Shown here one piece after another: positions 17,142 through 26,647 of a stretch of DNA of 64,000 bases. The position numbers and the translations under genes were made by a program. The stretch spans positions 248,001 to 312,000 of the forward strand of contig NZ_JACAIS010000004.1 in assembly GCF_030325625.1 (NCBI RefSeq), written 5' to 3'. The notes under the pieces are model-generated. The model saw only the letters and a program-made list of their open reading frames with translations. It had not been told where the DNA came from and ran no database searches. Each line of letters opens with the position of its first letter. Position 1 is the stretch's first letter. The DNA is from Sphingobacterium sp. N143. Its GTDB lineage: Bacteria > Bacteroidota > Bacteroidia > Sphingobacteriales > Sphingobacteriaceae.

Positions 17142-17377
17142 ATTATGAAAATTTTAAATATTCTGTTTTTACATTATGTTATTGACACAAAGTAAAACAA
17201 TTAAAAATTAAATTCATAACATTTTTTTATTTTTATTGAATTTTTAACAATTTAATATTTAAAAATACAACAAATTAACAATAAAACACCCATTTATTTA
17301 CAATAATCACACAGCAGGCAAGCAGATGATCTGGAGACTTATCGCTAAATTCACTTCGCAATCAAATAACCAACAAC

Positions 17378-17953
17378 ATGGATCTAATTGGGACATTTTA
17401 CAGTGATCTTGCCCTGAGCAGTGATGAGTTAAATTCCATAAAAGATAAACATCAAGCGATCACCATCAAGAAAGGCGATTTTATACTAAGTAAGGGACAG
17501 ACTGCCAATGCCTACTATTTAATGGAGTACGGTCTTACGCGGTCATTTTTACATGATTACGAAGGCAATGAGGTTACCATTGGATTTTGCAGCGACCATG
17601 ATGTTGTCATCGAGGTGGCGTCTTTTTTTCAACGCAGCCCAACGGTGGAAAACATTCAGGCCTTGACTGACACCCGCCTCTGGAAAATAGGTTTCGAAGA
17701 TTTTCAGGAACTTTTCCACCAGATTCCGGAGTTCAGGGAATGGGGGCGTTCCTGGATGGCGAATGAACTGGTCCACAGTAAAAATAGGGCTATTGCCATG
17801 ATTACCGAACCCGCCACGACACGCTATCTTCGACTGATCAAGGAGAAGCCCATACTGATCCAACAGGCACCACTCAAACATATTGCCTCTTATTTGGGCA
17901 TTACCGACACCTCGTTAAGCCGGATTCGGAAGGAAATCGTACAGGGCAATTAA
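17378..17953 (+). CDS. Crp/Fnr family transcriptional regulator
   Basis: A 191-residue regulator with a cyclic-nucleotide-binding-like domain (about residues 10-120, including KKGDFILSKGQTANAYYLMEYG) and a C-terminal helix-turn-helix (PLKHIASYLGITDTSLSRIRKEI, about 165-187). The recognition segment TDTSLSRIR lacks the FNR glutamate present in the other Crp/Fnr protein of this window, so it should read a different site. It has no cysteine cluster. A clear terminator follows. The effector is unknown. Confidence 0.88.
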   Translation: MDLIGTFYSDLALSSDELNSIKDKHQAITIKKGDFILSKGQTANAYYLMEYGLTRSFLHDYEGNEVTIGFCSDHDVVIEVASFFQRSPTVENIQALTDTRLWKIGFEDFQELFHQIPEFREWGRSWMANELVHSKNRAIAMITEPATTRYLRLIKEKPILIQQAPLKHIASYLGITDTSLSRIRKEIVQGN

Positions 17954-17980
17954 CCCTTTTTTAAATCCTATACCTGTTTC

Positions 17981-18006
17981 AAAACTTGCCTTAAGGCAAG
18001 TTTTTT
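17981..18006 (+). terminator. Terminator after the second Crp/Fnr gene
   Basis: A stem of 10 bp (AAAACTTGCC and GGCAAGTTTT) with a TTAA loop, followed by a T-run to 18006. Confidence 0.88.
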
Positions 18007-18115
18007 CTCACTGCTTCAGCTTAATTTTACATCAGCAGAACGGATTATTCAGCCGAATATCCGACTGGAGGCATTTTGAGAAAAGAAATAATCAATATAT
18101 CCAAAATTAGCAATC

Positions 18116-18577
18116 ATGGCAAAATTACATGCTTATTTAAATTTTAATGGGAATTGTGAAGAAGCATTCACGTTTTACGAAAAAGTCTTCCAGACTAAAA
18201 ACCCAGGTTTTATGCGCTATGGAGATATCCCTGCCGATCCACAGATGCCCCCCATACCCGATGAGGCTAAAAACAAGATCTGCCATACGGCGATTTCTAT
18301 AAATGGGGAGAGCATGTTGATGGGAGCTGATGTCATTCCGGTCTTTGGCCAGTCCTATACACAAGGCAACAATACCTATGTCATGCTGATGTGCGCCAAC
18401 AGTGCTGAGGCAAAAACTTTATACGAAGCACTCAGCGTGAATGCAAAAGTCGTGGAAATGCCATTGGGCGAGACATTTTTTGCTGAATTGTATAGTTCAT
18501 TCCAGGATCAGTTTGGTATCTGCTGGATGGTCTATTTCGGCGGCAATAAAGACACAGACTGCGAAAGCAACAGCTAG
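18116..18577 (+). CDS. VOC family protein (PhnB-like, glyoxalase fold)
   Basis: A 153-residue protein of the vicinal oxygen chelate superfamily, PhnB/3-demethylubiquinone-like group. It opens with AYLNFNGNCEEAFTFYEKVF, the typical first beta-alpha-beta unit, and has ICHTAISINGESMLMGAD and a final FGICWMVYF strand. Its biochemical role is not known; members without the full metal set are common in Bacteroidota. It ends 36 bases before a strong terminator. Confidence 0.88.
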   Translation: MAKLHAYLNFNGNCEEAFTFYEKVFQTKNPGFMRYGDIPADPQMPPIPDEAKNKICHTAISINGESMLMGADVIPVFGQSYTQGNNTYVMLMCANSAEAKTLYEALSVNAKVVEMPLGETFFAELYSSFQDQFGICWMVYFGGNKDTDCESNS

Positions 18578-18613
18578 CAGCTCAGGATCACACACCATCA
18601 AGTCCAACGATCA

Positions 18614-18647
18614 ATAGGGACAGTTCAATACTGTCCCTATCTTTTTT
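18614..18647 (+). terminator. Terminator after the VOC gene
   Basis: A perfect 10-bp stem (ATAGGGACAG and CTGTCCCTAT) with a 7-base loop and a run of six T; the run overlaps the stop region of the convergent HopJ-like gene. Confidence 0.92.
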
Positions 18648-18981
18648 ACTTAAGGTTTAATACCGCCTGCTCAAACGCCACCCCGTCCCAGCCATTGGCC
18701 ATAAACTGCCGAATATTCTGATGACCTTCACCTGTAGGATTGTCCAATACGTTTTGATAATGTTCGGCAAATAACCTCAAGGTATCTTCTTTGGAAAGTT
18801 GATTTAATTGCGCGAAGTACAACAGCTTTGCACTGCCCTGATTTTCTTCTTTTGAATTTTGAAGGCTCCCATTCTGGAAAGTAGTGGGATGATAATCATA
18901 ATGTGCCGCAATATGATCCAGCACTTCCTGAAACTGAAGCTGGCCTGACGCTGATTTTGCTAATAATTGTTCTATGTTCAT
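18646..18981 (-). CDS. HopJ-like protein (PF08888 family)
   Basis: A 111-residue soluble protein that matches the HopJ type III effector family in length and motifs: NIEQLLAKSASGQLQFQEVLDHIAAHYDY in the first half and LRLFAEHYQNVL, HQNIRQFMANGWDGVAFE in the second. The family is named after a Pseudomonas effector but is found widely in bacteria without type III secretion, and no secretion gene is seen here. A housekeeping role is more likely than an effector role. It lies upstream of the UbiD gene by 75 bases on the same strand in reverse order. Confidence 0.88.
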   Translation of the reverse strand: MNIEQLLAKSASGQLQFQEVLDHIAAHYDYHPTTFQNGSLQNSKEENQGSAKLLYFAQLNQLSKEDTLRLFAEHYQNVLDNPTGEGHQNIRQFMANGWDGVAFEQAVLNLK

Positions 18982-19056
18982 TTTATCTTATAAATCCGTA
19001 AAAATTATGATTTCTTAATCGTTGTGACGATGTCCACTTAGGGCCTATTGTCGCCC

Positions 19057-20895
19057 TTAGATAATTCCAAAAAGTGATCCGCCCTTTGCCCCCAGCTGAT
19101 CCACCCGTTTTTCAACAGCTTCATCTTTGATCAATGCCGGAGCATGATGTGGTTTTGTGCGGGCATCAATAATCACAGGGCCTTCACAGCCCCAATGTTT
19201 AAAAGAGGTGAAGCTCCTGATCCCATGAATATCAAATGCGGGGTTGCTTCGGGTGAACGTCGTCCAGACAAAATTATTGACATTGGCTGCCGTAAAGCTG
19301 GCATCATCGCAGAGCACCAGCAACGGAAAGCCCTCCCAGGCCATTCCTTCAGCAGCACGGCACCATGCCGCGATAATTTCAGCTTCATTTTCATAGCTGG
19401 TAAACGATTGTCCATCTATTGCCAGGACACCAGGGATCACGAATTTGGCCTGGTTAAAGGGGCGTGGCAGATCAAAGTTTGCCGGAAGCTCAAGTGCCAG
19501 TGTTCTTTTTTTCGTTCCCGCAGCAGCAAATACCACCTTTGAGCCGGTATTCAATCCATCACCAGAGTAATCCAGTGTATCAATCGTGGTATTCGTCTGA
19601 AAATGAAGATCACGGGCCGGGTCGATACGCTCCAAGAGATGTCCGAAAAATGCGGGGATATCGTAAATATCCAGTTCCGGATTGTCTTCATGGGCCGAAA
19701 TAAAAAGATACTTGGCCAGGCTCAGCTGATTTTTACCAAGGATCTGATTGGCAATGGTCAGGATTTCCTGTGGCCGGTCCACTTGTTGATAGGGTGTATA
19801 ACGCTCAGATCCAATGGCAAACAACAAAGGGTGTACACCTGCGGCGTCCACCGCATTGACAGCGTGGAGTCCTGAGATTTCCTGTGGAATGGCCGAACCG
19901 GTGATCTCATGGATAAGTGCTCCAAAGCTGGTATCTTCTTGTGGTGGACGCCCCACGACTGTGAATGACCAGATCGGGTCTTTCTTATGGTACACGTTAT
20001 GCACTTTCATCAACGGAAATGGATGAGTCAGACTATAATAGCCAATATGGTCGCCGAAAGGCCCCTCGGGTTTATTTTCGTTGGGATAAACAGTGCCTGT
20101 GATCACAAAGTCTGCATCTGCAGAGATACAAAAGCCTTCATCATCATAAAAATAACGGAATCTTCTGTTCCCCAGGGCCCCGGCAAAGATCATTTCAGAC
20201 AGCCCCTCAGGCAGGGGCATCACTGCAGACAAAGGATGGGCAGGAGGCCCACCCACAAAAATACTCACTTTGAGTGGTTTTCCGAGTGCATTGGCTTTTG
20301 TCTGATGAATCCCGATACCCCGGTGCAGCTGATAGTGCAGGCCAATTTCTTGATCTCTGTTATACTCGTTGCCGGAAAGCTGGATGCGGTACATTCCCAG
20401 GTTGGCCTGCATGATCCCTGGCCGGTTGACATCTTCCGTATAGACCTGAGGCATGGTTACAAAGGCTCCCCCATCCATCGGCCAATTGACGATCTGTGGT
20501 AATTTACTGATACTGGTTTTACCGTGAAGGATAGGAGCTCCGGATTTGCGCTTCCAAGGAAGAGCCCCCAGTGCAGTCATAGACGACCCGATATACTGAA
20601 ATGGATTTTTGAGGACTGCCGCAGGATTCATTTTAACATCCACCAGCTTCTTCAGGTGATCCAACGAATCCCGAAACATAAATTTTGAACGCTCAAGTGT
20701 GCCAAAAAGGTTGGATACCGCCGGAAATTCAGACCCTTTGATATTTTCAAAATACAAGGCAGGTCCTTCCACATCAAAGACCCGCATATGGATGGCAGCC
20801 ATTTCCAGGTATGGATCTACTTCTTCTCTTATTCGGATTAGATGACCATGTTTTTCAAGATCTGCAACGCATGCCGCTAGACTATTGTATCCCAT
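19057..20895 (-). CDS. UbiD family decarboxylase (prenylated-FMN enzyme)
   Basis: A 612-residue member of the UbiD family, reversible (de)carboxylases that need prenylated FMN made by a UbiX partner. Cofactor and active-site sequences are present: NLGMYRIQL (Asn and Arg contacts), IFVGGPPAHP, and the acidic pair region KPEGPFGDHIGYYS. It is longer than E. coli UbiD (497) by a C-terminal extension. In a menaquinone organism the likely role is decarboxylation of a menaquinone precursor; this is inference, and aromatic acid decarboxylation is an alternative. No UbiX gene is in this window. Confidence 0.9.
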   Translation of the reverse strand: MGYNSLAACVADLEKHGHLIRIREEVDPYLEMAAIHMRVFDVEGPALYFENIKGSEFPAVSNLFGTLERSKFMFRDSLDHLKKLVDVKMNPAAVLKNPFQYIGSSMTALGALPWKRKSGAPILHGKTSISKLPQIVNWPMDGGAFVTMPQVYTEDVNRPGIMQANLGMYRIQLSGNEYNRDQEIGLHYQLHRGIGIHQTKANALGKPLKVSIFVGGPPAHPLSAVMPLPEGLSEMIFAGALGNRRFRYFYDDEGFCISADADFVITGTVYPNENKPEGPFGDHIGYYSLTHPFPLMKVHNVYHKKDPIWSFTVVGRPPQEDTSFGALIHEITGSAIPQEISGLHAVNAVDAAGVHPLLFAIGSERYTPYQQVDRPQEILTIANQILGKNQLSLAKYLFISAHEDNPELDIYDIPAFFGHLLERIDPARDLHFQTNTTIDTLDYSGDGLNTGSKVVFAAAGTKKRTLALELPANFDLPRPFNQAKFVIPGVLAIDGQSFTSYENEAEIIAAWCRAAEGMAWEGFPLLVLCDDASFTAANVNNFVWTTFTRSNPAFDIHGIRSFTSFKHWGCEGPVIIDARTKPHHAPALIKDEAVEKRVDQLGAKGGSLFGII

Positions 20896-20951
20896 ATTAT
20901 ATCTGCATAAACTCGTTAATCCACAAATTTAACAGAATAATTCAATAAAAA

Positions 20952-21821
20952 TCAGGTATCCATACAGACATAAGCTCTCAAGGGTGTAAATTCAAAGGGT
21001 TGCACTTTTTGCCAGGTCGAATTATCCACATTCTTTTCATAATATAGCACACGTCGGAACTCGTCCATATCTTCTTTATTGATATCATTGAAGCGGGTGA
21101 GCAGGATTTTGGCAAAGAATTTATTGACACCAATCTCTCTCTTCTGTGTTTCGGATGTACAGGTCAGAAAATGATAAAACAATCCCCTGAACGTCATTTC
21201 TTCATTGCCTCCCAGGTAGATTATCTCCGATATAAAATTATTTTCCCAGGGCATTTCCCGAAGCCAGCGATAGACATCCAATAGCGGTAATGGCCGAAAT
21301 TTTAAGGAGGCTACCCAGTTCCAATAAAACACGGTCTGGCGCTTTGCCAACTTGCCAAAAATACGGTTCAATACACTTTCCTTACCAACAACACTGCTTT
21401 TGATCACAATGGTATACTGCACCCTCAATATTTCCAACAAGTTACGAACCGGTTCCAAGAAATGTTCATCCATCAATCTGGCGACATAAATCACACGGTT
21501 ATTACCCGACCGTTTACAGATCTCCACAAAATTACGGAGGCCGAGGAGTTCCAATTGAAGCTGTATTTCATTGTTCAAGGAGGGAACCTGCGTAAAATAG
21601 ATACCAAAGTTTAAATCGCTGATCTTAAAACTTTCATACGCTTCCCCTTTTCGAAGCAGATCGAGTTCACATAGCTTTGCAGTCACCTTCTCTTTGACTA
21701 TTTTATTAAAGATGGTCAAATTGCGCACCAGTCCAATCACATCAAAATCTTTCGCCTGCAAATAACATGACGCCCGTCGCCCCAAATAGGTATTTAGTCC
21801 GCTGATTAAAACCTTTTTCAT
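20952..21821 (-). CDS. Atypical NAD(P)-binding Rossmann protein
   Basis: A 289-residue protein that opens with a Rossmann strand and a degenerate glycine motif (KKVLISGLNTYLGRRA, instead of GATGxIG). Later parts (NNRVIYVARLMDEHFLEPV, YTIVIKSSVVG, RPLPLLDVYRWL) follow the layout of atypical SDR/NmrA-like proteins. ATG 21821 fits the family start; an ATG at 21830 would add three residues. It diverges from the DASH cryptochrome; NAD(P)-binding proteins beside photolyases occur in other bacteria. Function is unknown. Confidence 0.7.
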   Translation of the reverse strand: MKKVLISGLNTYLGRRASCYLQAKDFDVIGLVRNLTIFNKIVKEKVTAKLCELDLLRKGEAYESFKISDLNFGIYFTQVPSLNNEIQLQLELLGLRNFVEICKRSGNNRVIYVARLMDEHFLEPVRNLLEILRVQYTIVIKSSVVGKESVLNRIFGKLAKRQTVFYWNWVASLKFRPLPLLDVYRWLREMPWENNFISEIIYLGGNEEMTFRGLFYHFLTCTSETQKREIGVNKFFAKILLTRFNDINKEDMDEFRRVLYYEKNVDNSTWQKVQPFEFTPLRAYVCMDT

Positions 21822-21830
21822 CAGTATCAT

Positions 21831-22385
21831 TTATTTTATATGGCTATGAAAACTCATCGGTCAACTATACACTTCATTTGACAAACTCACCATGGAGTAA
21901 CTGAACAGTCAGCTGATAAAAACTTCAATGTCCATCTCCGGGCTTATTGACAATGAAGCCTTCAGCATGCAGCCTATAGGCTGTTTCTCAGGCCGTATAG
22001 CGCTACTTATTTCATCGGTACCTTGTTGACCAGCAATTATCATAATTCCCTGATTTTAGAACAGAGAAACATCAAATAAGTTTAATACTATTTTTATTTT
22101 TTCATTCTGTTTGGCCGACCGAAGTTTGCCCCAGCACACATCCACCTGTAGGTCAGCCGGTTTACATGGAGAGCACATGCAAACCAATACGCTGACAAAG
22201 ATTAAAAATAGATCCTTTCATAGTGTTAATCACCTTGCCATCACAGCTAGCTTAGTGGCCAGTCGGCGCCTCTTTGTCCTTTTAATGTCAATTCATGGCG
22301 AAATACTTTTAAGAACACAATATCCTTATATATTTGTAAATCTTCTGAAAATAGGCTGCACTAAAAGTATTTATCTTCAACTTCT
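21831..22385. other. Long divergent gap before the cryptochrome gene
   Basis: 555 bases without a supported gene. It contains a perfect 14-bp palindrome CAGCCTATAGGCTG at 21970-21983 and the cryptochrome -7 box at 22329. A 98-codon open frame (22111-22407) runs into the cryptochrome start and has no protein-like features. Confidence 0.45.
22329..22336 (+). promoter_or_regulatory. -7 box TATATTTG for the cryptochrome gene
   Basis: A perfect TAnnTTTG match about 50 bases before the ATG. No clear -33 TTG was found at the usual distance. Confidence 0.5.
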
Positions 22386-23660
22386 ATGGACAAAAGGGCT
22401 ACAATGATCTGGTTTAGAAATGATTTGAGACTTCATGACAATGAGGTCTTCTATCAAGCTTCTGAAAAGAGTTCTTTCATTATTCCAGTCTATTGTTTTG
22501 ATCCCCGATATTTTGAGCGAAATGCCTTTGGAAATTTAAACACCGGGGTCTTGCGGGCAGCCTTTGTAATCGAAGCTGTCACAGCCTTAAAGGAGAAATT
22601 AAAAAGCCAAGGAAGTGACCTGTTGACCTATATTGGCAAACCAGAGGAGATCATTCCACGGATTGCCCAAAAGTATCAGGTCAATGAGGTTTATCATCAC
22701 CGCGAGGTTGCACTTCGGGAAACCTCCATTTCCGAAAAAGTGGAAGGTGAACTGTGGAGCAGCAAAATCAATCTCCGTCATTTTATAGGCCATACGCTTT
22801 ACCATAAGGAGGACCTTCCTTTTCCGATCAAGGATATTCCCAATGGTTTTTCGGTCTTCAAAAAAAAGGTAGAACGGGAAAGCGCTGTCAGGCAACCGAT
22901 CCCATTTCCATCCAATTTCATGACTCCACCACATCTCGAGGACACCAAAATCCCTACATTGAAAGATTTAGGCTATTCGGAAGAGGAAATCCAAGCTGTT
23001 AACGACATTTATGTACTGGGTGGTGAAGATACGGCACTCAGCACTATGCATGCGGTATTGTCCACCTATCCAGAAGGTGAGCAGGATCCCTTAATATTGG
23101 GGCCTTTCATTGCTTCAGGCACACTGTCCCCCATCCTTGTGTACAACAACATCAAGAAACTCGGCGATGGGAAAAAGGATAAACGATTTGAAAAAATCAT
23201 CGATATTTTATTATGGCGGGATTATTTCCGTTTCATGCTGAAAAAGTACCCGAATGTATTCTTTAAATCCCATGGGACAAAAAACGGCAATCCTGGTCAC
23301 ATCCCTGGGCCCAACGAACATGAAGAGCTATTTGAGAAATGGAAATCGGGCCAAACGGACCACGACTTTATCAACAGCACCATGAGACAATTGCAAAAAA
23401 CAGGTTATATCCCCTACCAGGCACGACTGATTGCGGCCAGTTATCTGGTCCATGAGTATCAGGTCAATTGGTTAAAAGGGGCATCATGGTTTGAAGAACA
23501 TCTCTTGGACTACTCACCTGCGACCGTATATGGACAGTGGTCGCATGTCGCTGGTGTCGGAACCAGTGAAAAGGACAACAAGGCTTTGGACTGGCAAAAA
23601 CTGATCAAAACCCACTTCCCAAATGGACTTCCCAAACTGGATGACGTATACGTCAAATAA
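22386..23660 (+). CDS. DASH family cryptochrome/photolyase
   Basis: A 424-residue flavoprotein of the DASH group, which repairs pyrimidine dimers, chiefly in single-stranded or looped DNA, with blue light. The photolyase domain begins with MIWFRNDLRLHDNE. The FAD domain has PFIASGTLSP, ILLWRDYFRFMLKKYP (DASH signature region), ARLIAASYLVHEY and QWSHVAGVGTSEKDNKA. The length is short for the family (about 430-500). The protein has no C-terminal extension. It stands alone on the plus strand before sucA. Confidence 0.94.
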   Translation: MDKRATMIWFRNDLRLHDNEVFYQASEKSSFIIPVYCFDPRYFERNAFGNLNTGVLRAAFVIEAVTALKEKLKSQGSDLLTYIGKPEEIIPRIAQKYQVNEVYHHREVALRETSISEKVEGELWSSKINLRHFIGHTLYHKEDLPFPIKDIPNGFSVFKKKVERESAVRQPIPFPSNFMTPPHLEDTKIPTLKDLGYSEEEIQAVNDIYVLGGEDTALSTMHAVLSTYPEGEQDPLILGPFIASGTLSPILVYNNIKKLGDGKKDKRFEKIIDILLWRDYFRFMLKKYPNVFFKSHGTKNGNPGHIPGPNEHEELFEKWKSGQTDHDFINSTMRQLQKTGYIPYQARLIAASYLVHEYQVNWLKGASWFEEHLLDYSPATVYGQWSHVAGVGTSEKDNKALDWQKLIKTHFPNGLPKLDDVYVK

Positions 23661-23809
23661 ATCTTCGGCAGAAATAAATAATTGCAAATATACCAGAATT
23701 TTGTGCTGCGCTGTAGCACGATTAAAATCCTGCTAAATAATGTTAAGAATTGGATAGATTTATTGATTAAATTATTCAATTTCAGTATTAGAAACTCTTT
23801 TTTTATTCA

Positions 23810-23817
23810 TAACTTTG
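23810..23817 (+). promoter_or_regulatory. -7 box TAACTTTG for sucA
   Basis: A perfect TAnnTTTG box 25 bases before the sucA ATG, implying a short leader of about 20 bases. Confidence 0.6.
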
Positions 23818-23842
23818 ACAAATTTCATAGTTTTAATTGTAA

Positions 23843-26584
23843 ATGGACAATCTGACATATTTGAGTAATGCTGATTCGGCTTATGTCGATGGCTTATATC
23901 AATCGTACAAGCAAGATCCCCAATCGGTAGATTTCGGATGGCAAAAATTCTTTGAAGGTTTTGATTTTGGTCAAAATGCTGGTGGGACAACAGGTTCAGT
24001 AGGCGAGGCTACACCTGAGCACGTATTGAAGGAAATCAACGTGTTGAACATGATCAATGGCTACCGCGACCGGGGTCACCTTTTCACACATACCAATCCT
24101 GTTCGTGAGAGACGTAAATACTACCCTGGAAAGGAACTGGAGACATTTGGTCTTGCTGAGACTGACATGAACACGGTATTCAATGCAGGTGTTGAAGTTG
24201 GTTTGGGTCCAGCCACATTAAAAGATATCCGTCAACTGGTTGAAGATACTTACTGCCGTTCTATTGGTGCCGAATTCAAATATATCCGCAATCCGGAGAA
24301 AATAAAATGGTTGCAGGACCGCATGGAAGCGGACCGCAATATGCCACAATTCACGTTGGACACCAAAAAGAGAATTTTAAACAAGCTCAACCATGCCGTT
24401 GTATTTGAAAACTTTTTGGGGACTAAGTTTTTAGGGCAAAAACGTTTTTCATTGGAAGGTGCTGAAAGCTTAATCCCAGCATTGGATTCTGTGATTGAAA
24501 AAGGCGCTGAAATCGGTATTCAAGAGTTTGTGATCGGTATGGCTCACCGTGGTCGATTGAATGTCCTGACCAATATTATGGGTAAATCCTACAAATCGGT
24601 ATTCTCCGAATTTGAAGGTAAAACCTATGCCGATGATCCAGAGGTAAATTTTGGTGGTGACGTAAAATATCACCTGGGTTTCTCTTCTGAAGTTAAAACA
24701 AACGATGGTAAATCTGTCCACTTAAGCTTGGCTCCTAACCCTTCTCATTTGGAGACTGTGGATCCAATCGTTGAAGGTATGGTCCGTTCTAAAATTGACT
24801 TCAAATATGATGGTGACTCTTCCAAAATTGCGCCGATCTTAATCCACGGTGATGCAGCAATTGCTGGGCAGGGAGTGGTTTATGAGGTCACTCAGATGTC
24901 TAAACTGGACGGTTACAAAACTGGCGGTACAGTCCATATTGTCATCAATAACCAAATTGGATTTACAACAAACTATAAAGATGCTCGTTCTGGAACGTAC
25001 TGTACAGACGTTGCCAAAATCACTTCTTCACCGGTATTCCATGTCAATGGTGATGACGCTGAAGCAGTCGTTTATGCGATCAACTTAGCTGTTGAATACC
25101 GTCAGAAATATAAAACAGACGTATTCATTGATTTATTATGTTATAGAAGATTTGGTCACAATGAGGCTGATGAGCCAAAGTTCACCCAACCATTGTTGTA
25201 CAAAATCATCGAGAAACATCCGAATCCGAAAGAAGTCTACGCGAAAAAATTAATTACTGAAGGAAGTATTGATGAGGCGTATTCAAAAACAATAGAAAAA
25301 GAGTTCAAGACGGCATTGCAGTCTAAATTTGAAGAGTCTAAAGAAGTTGAGGTACTGACGGAAGAGATTCCAATGTTCAAAGGTGCCTGGGAAGGCTTGC
25401 GTCCAGCTAAAAAGGGTGAAGTATTGACCACTTCTGACAAGACGCAGGTTGCAAAAGATCTTTTCTTAAAGTTAGCGAAAGAGATTACGACATTGCCTGC
25501 GGACAAAAAATTCTTCCGCAAGATTACGCGTTTATTCGAAGATCGTGCAAAAATGATCAGCAATGATGCATACGATTGGGCAATGGGTGAATTGATGGCA
25601 TATGCGACATTGTTGGATCAAGGCAACCGAGTCCGTATCTCGGGCCAGGATGTACAACGGGGTACTTTCTCACACCGTCATGCGGTATTGACCCTGGAAG
25701 ATTCGGAAGAGAAATATGTTCCATTGGCGAATATCAAAGGGGGTGAAAAGTTCTCCATTTACAACTCATTACTTTCAGAATATGCCGTTTTAGGTTTTGA
25801 ATATGGTTATGCATCTTCTAACCCTAGCTCACTAACAATCTGGGAAGCGCAATTTGGGGATTTCTATAACGGGGCTCAGATCATCGTGGACCAATATTTG
25901 TCAAGTGCTGAAACGAAATGGAAACGTTCAAATGGCTTGGTGATGATGCTTCCTCACGGTATGGAAGGACAGGGCCCTGAACACTCTTCTGCACGTATTG
26001 AAAGATTCTTGGAATTGTGTGCAAATGAGAACATGATCCTTGCAAACTGTACATTACCAGCAAACTATTTCCACTTATTACGCCGTCAACTGGTACGTGA
26101 ATTCCGTAAACCATTGGTGGTATTTACACCAAAATCACTGTTGCGCCACCCGAAAGTGGTATCACCATTGAAAGACTTTACAGAAGGTGTATTCCAAGAA
26201 GTAATCGACGACACAAACGTTGCAGCAAAAGATGTAAAACGCGTATTGTTCTGTTCGGGTAAGATCTATTATGACTTATTGGAGAAACAAGAAGCAGATC
26301 AACGGAAAGATATTGCCATTGTACGATTGGAGCAATTATTCCCGGTTCCTACCGAGCAATTGAAAGCGATCCGCAAAAAATACAACAAAGCTAAAGAGTT
26401 CGTTTGGGTACAGGAAGAAAATGAGAACATGGGAGCATGGCCTTATTACTGCCGTAAATTGATGGGTACTGAAATTGCATTCACAGGTTTTGTAGCCCGT
26501 AAAGAAAGTGGCAGTACAGCAACAGGATACATGAAACAACACGTTGCACAACAAGCAGAGATCTTAAATAAATCATTCGAATAA
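23843..26584 (+). CDS. sucA: 2-oxoglutarate dehydrogenase E1 component
   Basis: A 913-residue thiamine diphosphate enzyme that decarboxylates 2-oxoglutarate in the TCA cycle and passes the succinyl group to the E2 lipoyl arm. The N-terminal segment SNADSAYVDGLYQSYKQDP is the E2-docking part of bacterial E1o. GMAHRGRLNVL, HGDAAIAGQGVVYE and VINNQIGFTT build the cofactor site, and PHGMEGQGPEHSSAR lies in the C-terminal half. The length fits the family. sucB follows after 63 bases with a hairpin in the gap. The gene uses highly biased codons, as do the ribosomal genes of this window. Confidence 0.98.
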   Translation: MDNLTYLSNADSAYVDGLYQSYKQDPQSVDFGWQKFFEGFDFGQNAGGTTGSVGEATPEHVLKEINVLNMINGYRDRGHLFTHTNPVRERRKYYPGKELETFGLAETDMNTVFNAGVEVGLGPATLKDIRQLVEDTYCRSIGAEFKYIRNPEKIKWLQDRMEADRNMPQFTLDTKKRILNKLNHAVVFENFLGTKFLGQKRFSLEGAESLIPALDSVIEKGAEIGIQEFVIGMAHRGRLNVLTNIMGKSYKSVFSEFEGKTYADDPEVNFGGDVKYHLGFSSEVKTNDGKSVHLSLAPNPSHLETVDPIVEGMVRSKIDFKYDGDSSKIAPILIHGDAAIAGQGVVYEVTQMSKLDGYKTGGTVHIVINNQIGFTTNYKDARSGTYCTDVAKITSSPVFHVNGDDAEAVVYAINLAVEYRQKYKTDVFIDLLCYRRFGHNEADEPKFTQPLLYKIIEKHPNPKEVYAKKLITEGSIDEAYSKTIEKEFKTALQSKFEESKEVEVLTEEIPMFKGAWEGLRPAKKGEVLTTSDKTQVAKDLFLKLAKEITTLPADKKFFRKITRLFEDRAKMISNDAYDWAMGELMAYATLLDQGNRVRISGQDVQRGTFSHRHAVLTLEDSEEKYVPLANIKGGEKFSIYNSLLSEYAVLGFEYGYASSNPSSLTIWEAQFGDFYNGAQIIVDQYLSSAETKWKRSNGLVMMLPHGMEGQGPEHSSARIERFLELCANENMILANCTLPANYFHLLRRQLVREFRKPLVVFTPKSLLRHPKVVSPLKDFTEGVFQEVIDDTNVAAKDVKRVLFCSGKIYYDLLEKQEADQRKDIAIVRLEQLFPVPTEQLKAIRKKYNKAKEFVWVQEENENMGAWPYYCRKLMGTEIAFTGFVARKESGSTATGYMKQHVAQQAEILNKSFE

Positions 26585-26598
26585 AAACAATTTAAAAT

Positions 26599-26628
26599 CA
26601 ATTGCGTCTTATACATAGGACGCAATTG
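26599..26628 (+). other. Intercistronic hairpin between sucA and sucB
   Basis: A perfect 10-bp inverted repeat (CAATTGCGTC and GACGCAATTG) with a 10-base loop and no T-run. It may tune the ratio of the two messages by processing or stability rather than stop transcription. Confidence 0.6.
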
Positions 26629-26647
26629 TCAATAAAGAACATTATAT

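Noticed and set aside
18646..18981. Functional type III effector
   Set aside because: No secretion genes, no effector-like composition, and family members occur in many genomes without type III secretion.
22111..22407. 98-codon open frame before the cryptochrome gene
   Set aside because: It overlaps the cryptochrome start and promoter in another frame, has no domain, signal or plausible ribosome site, and its composition does not resemble protein in this genome.
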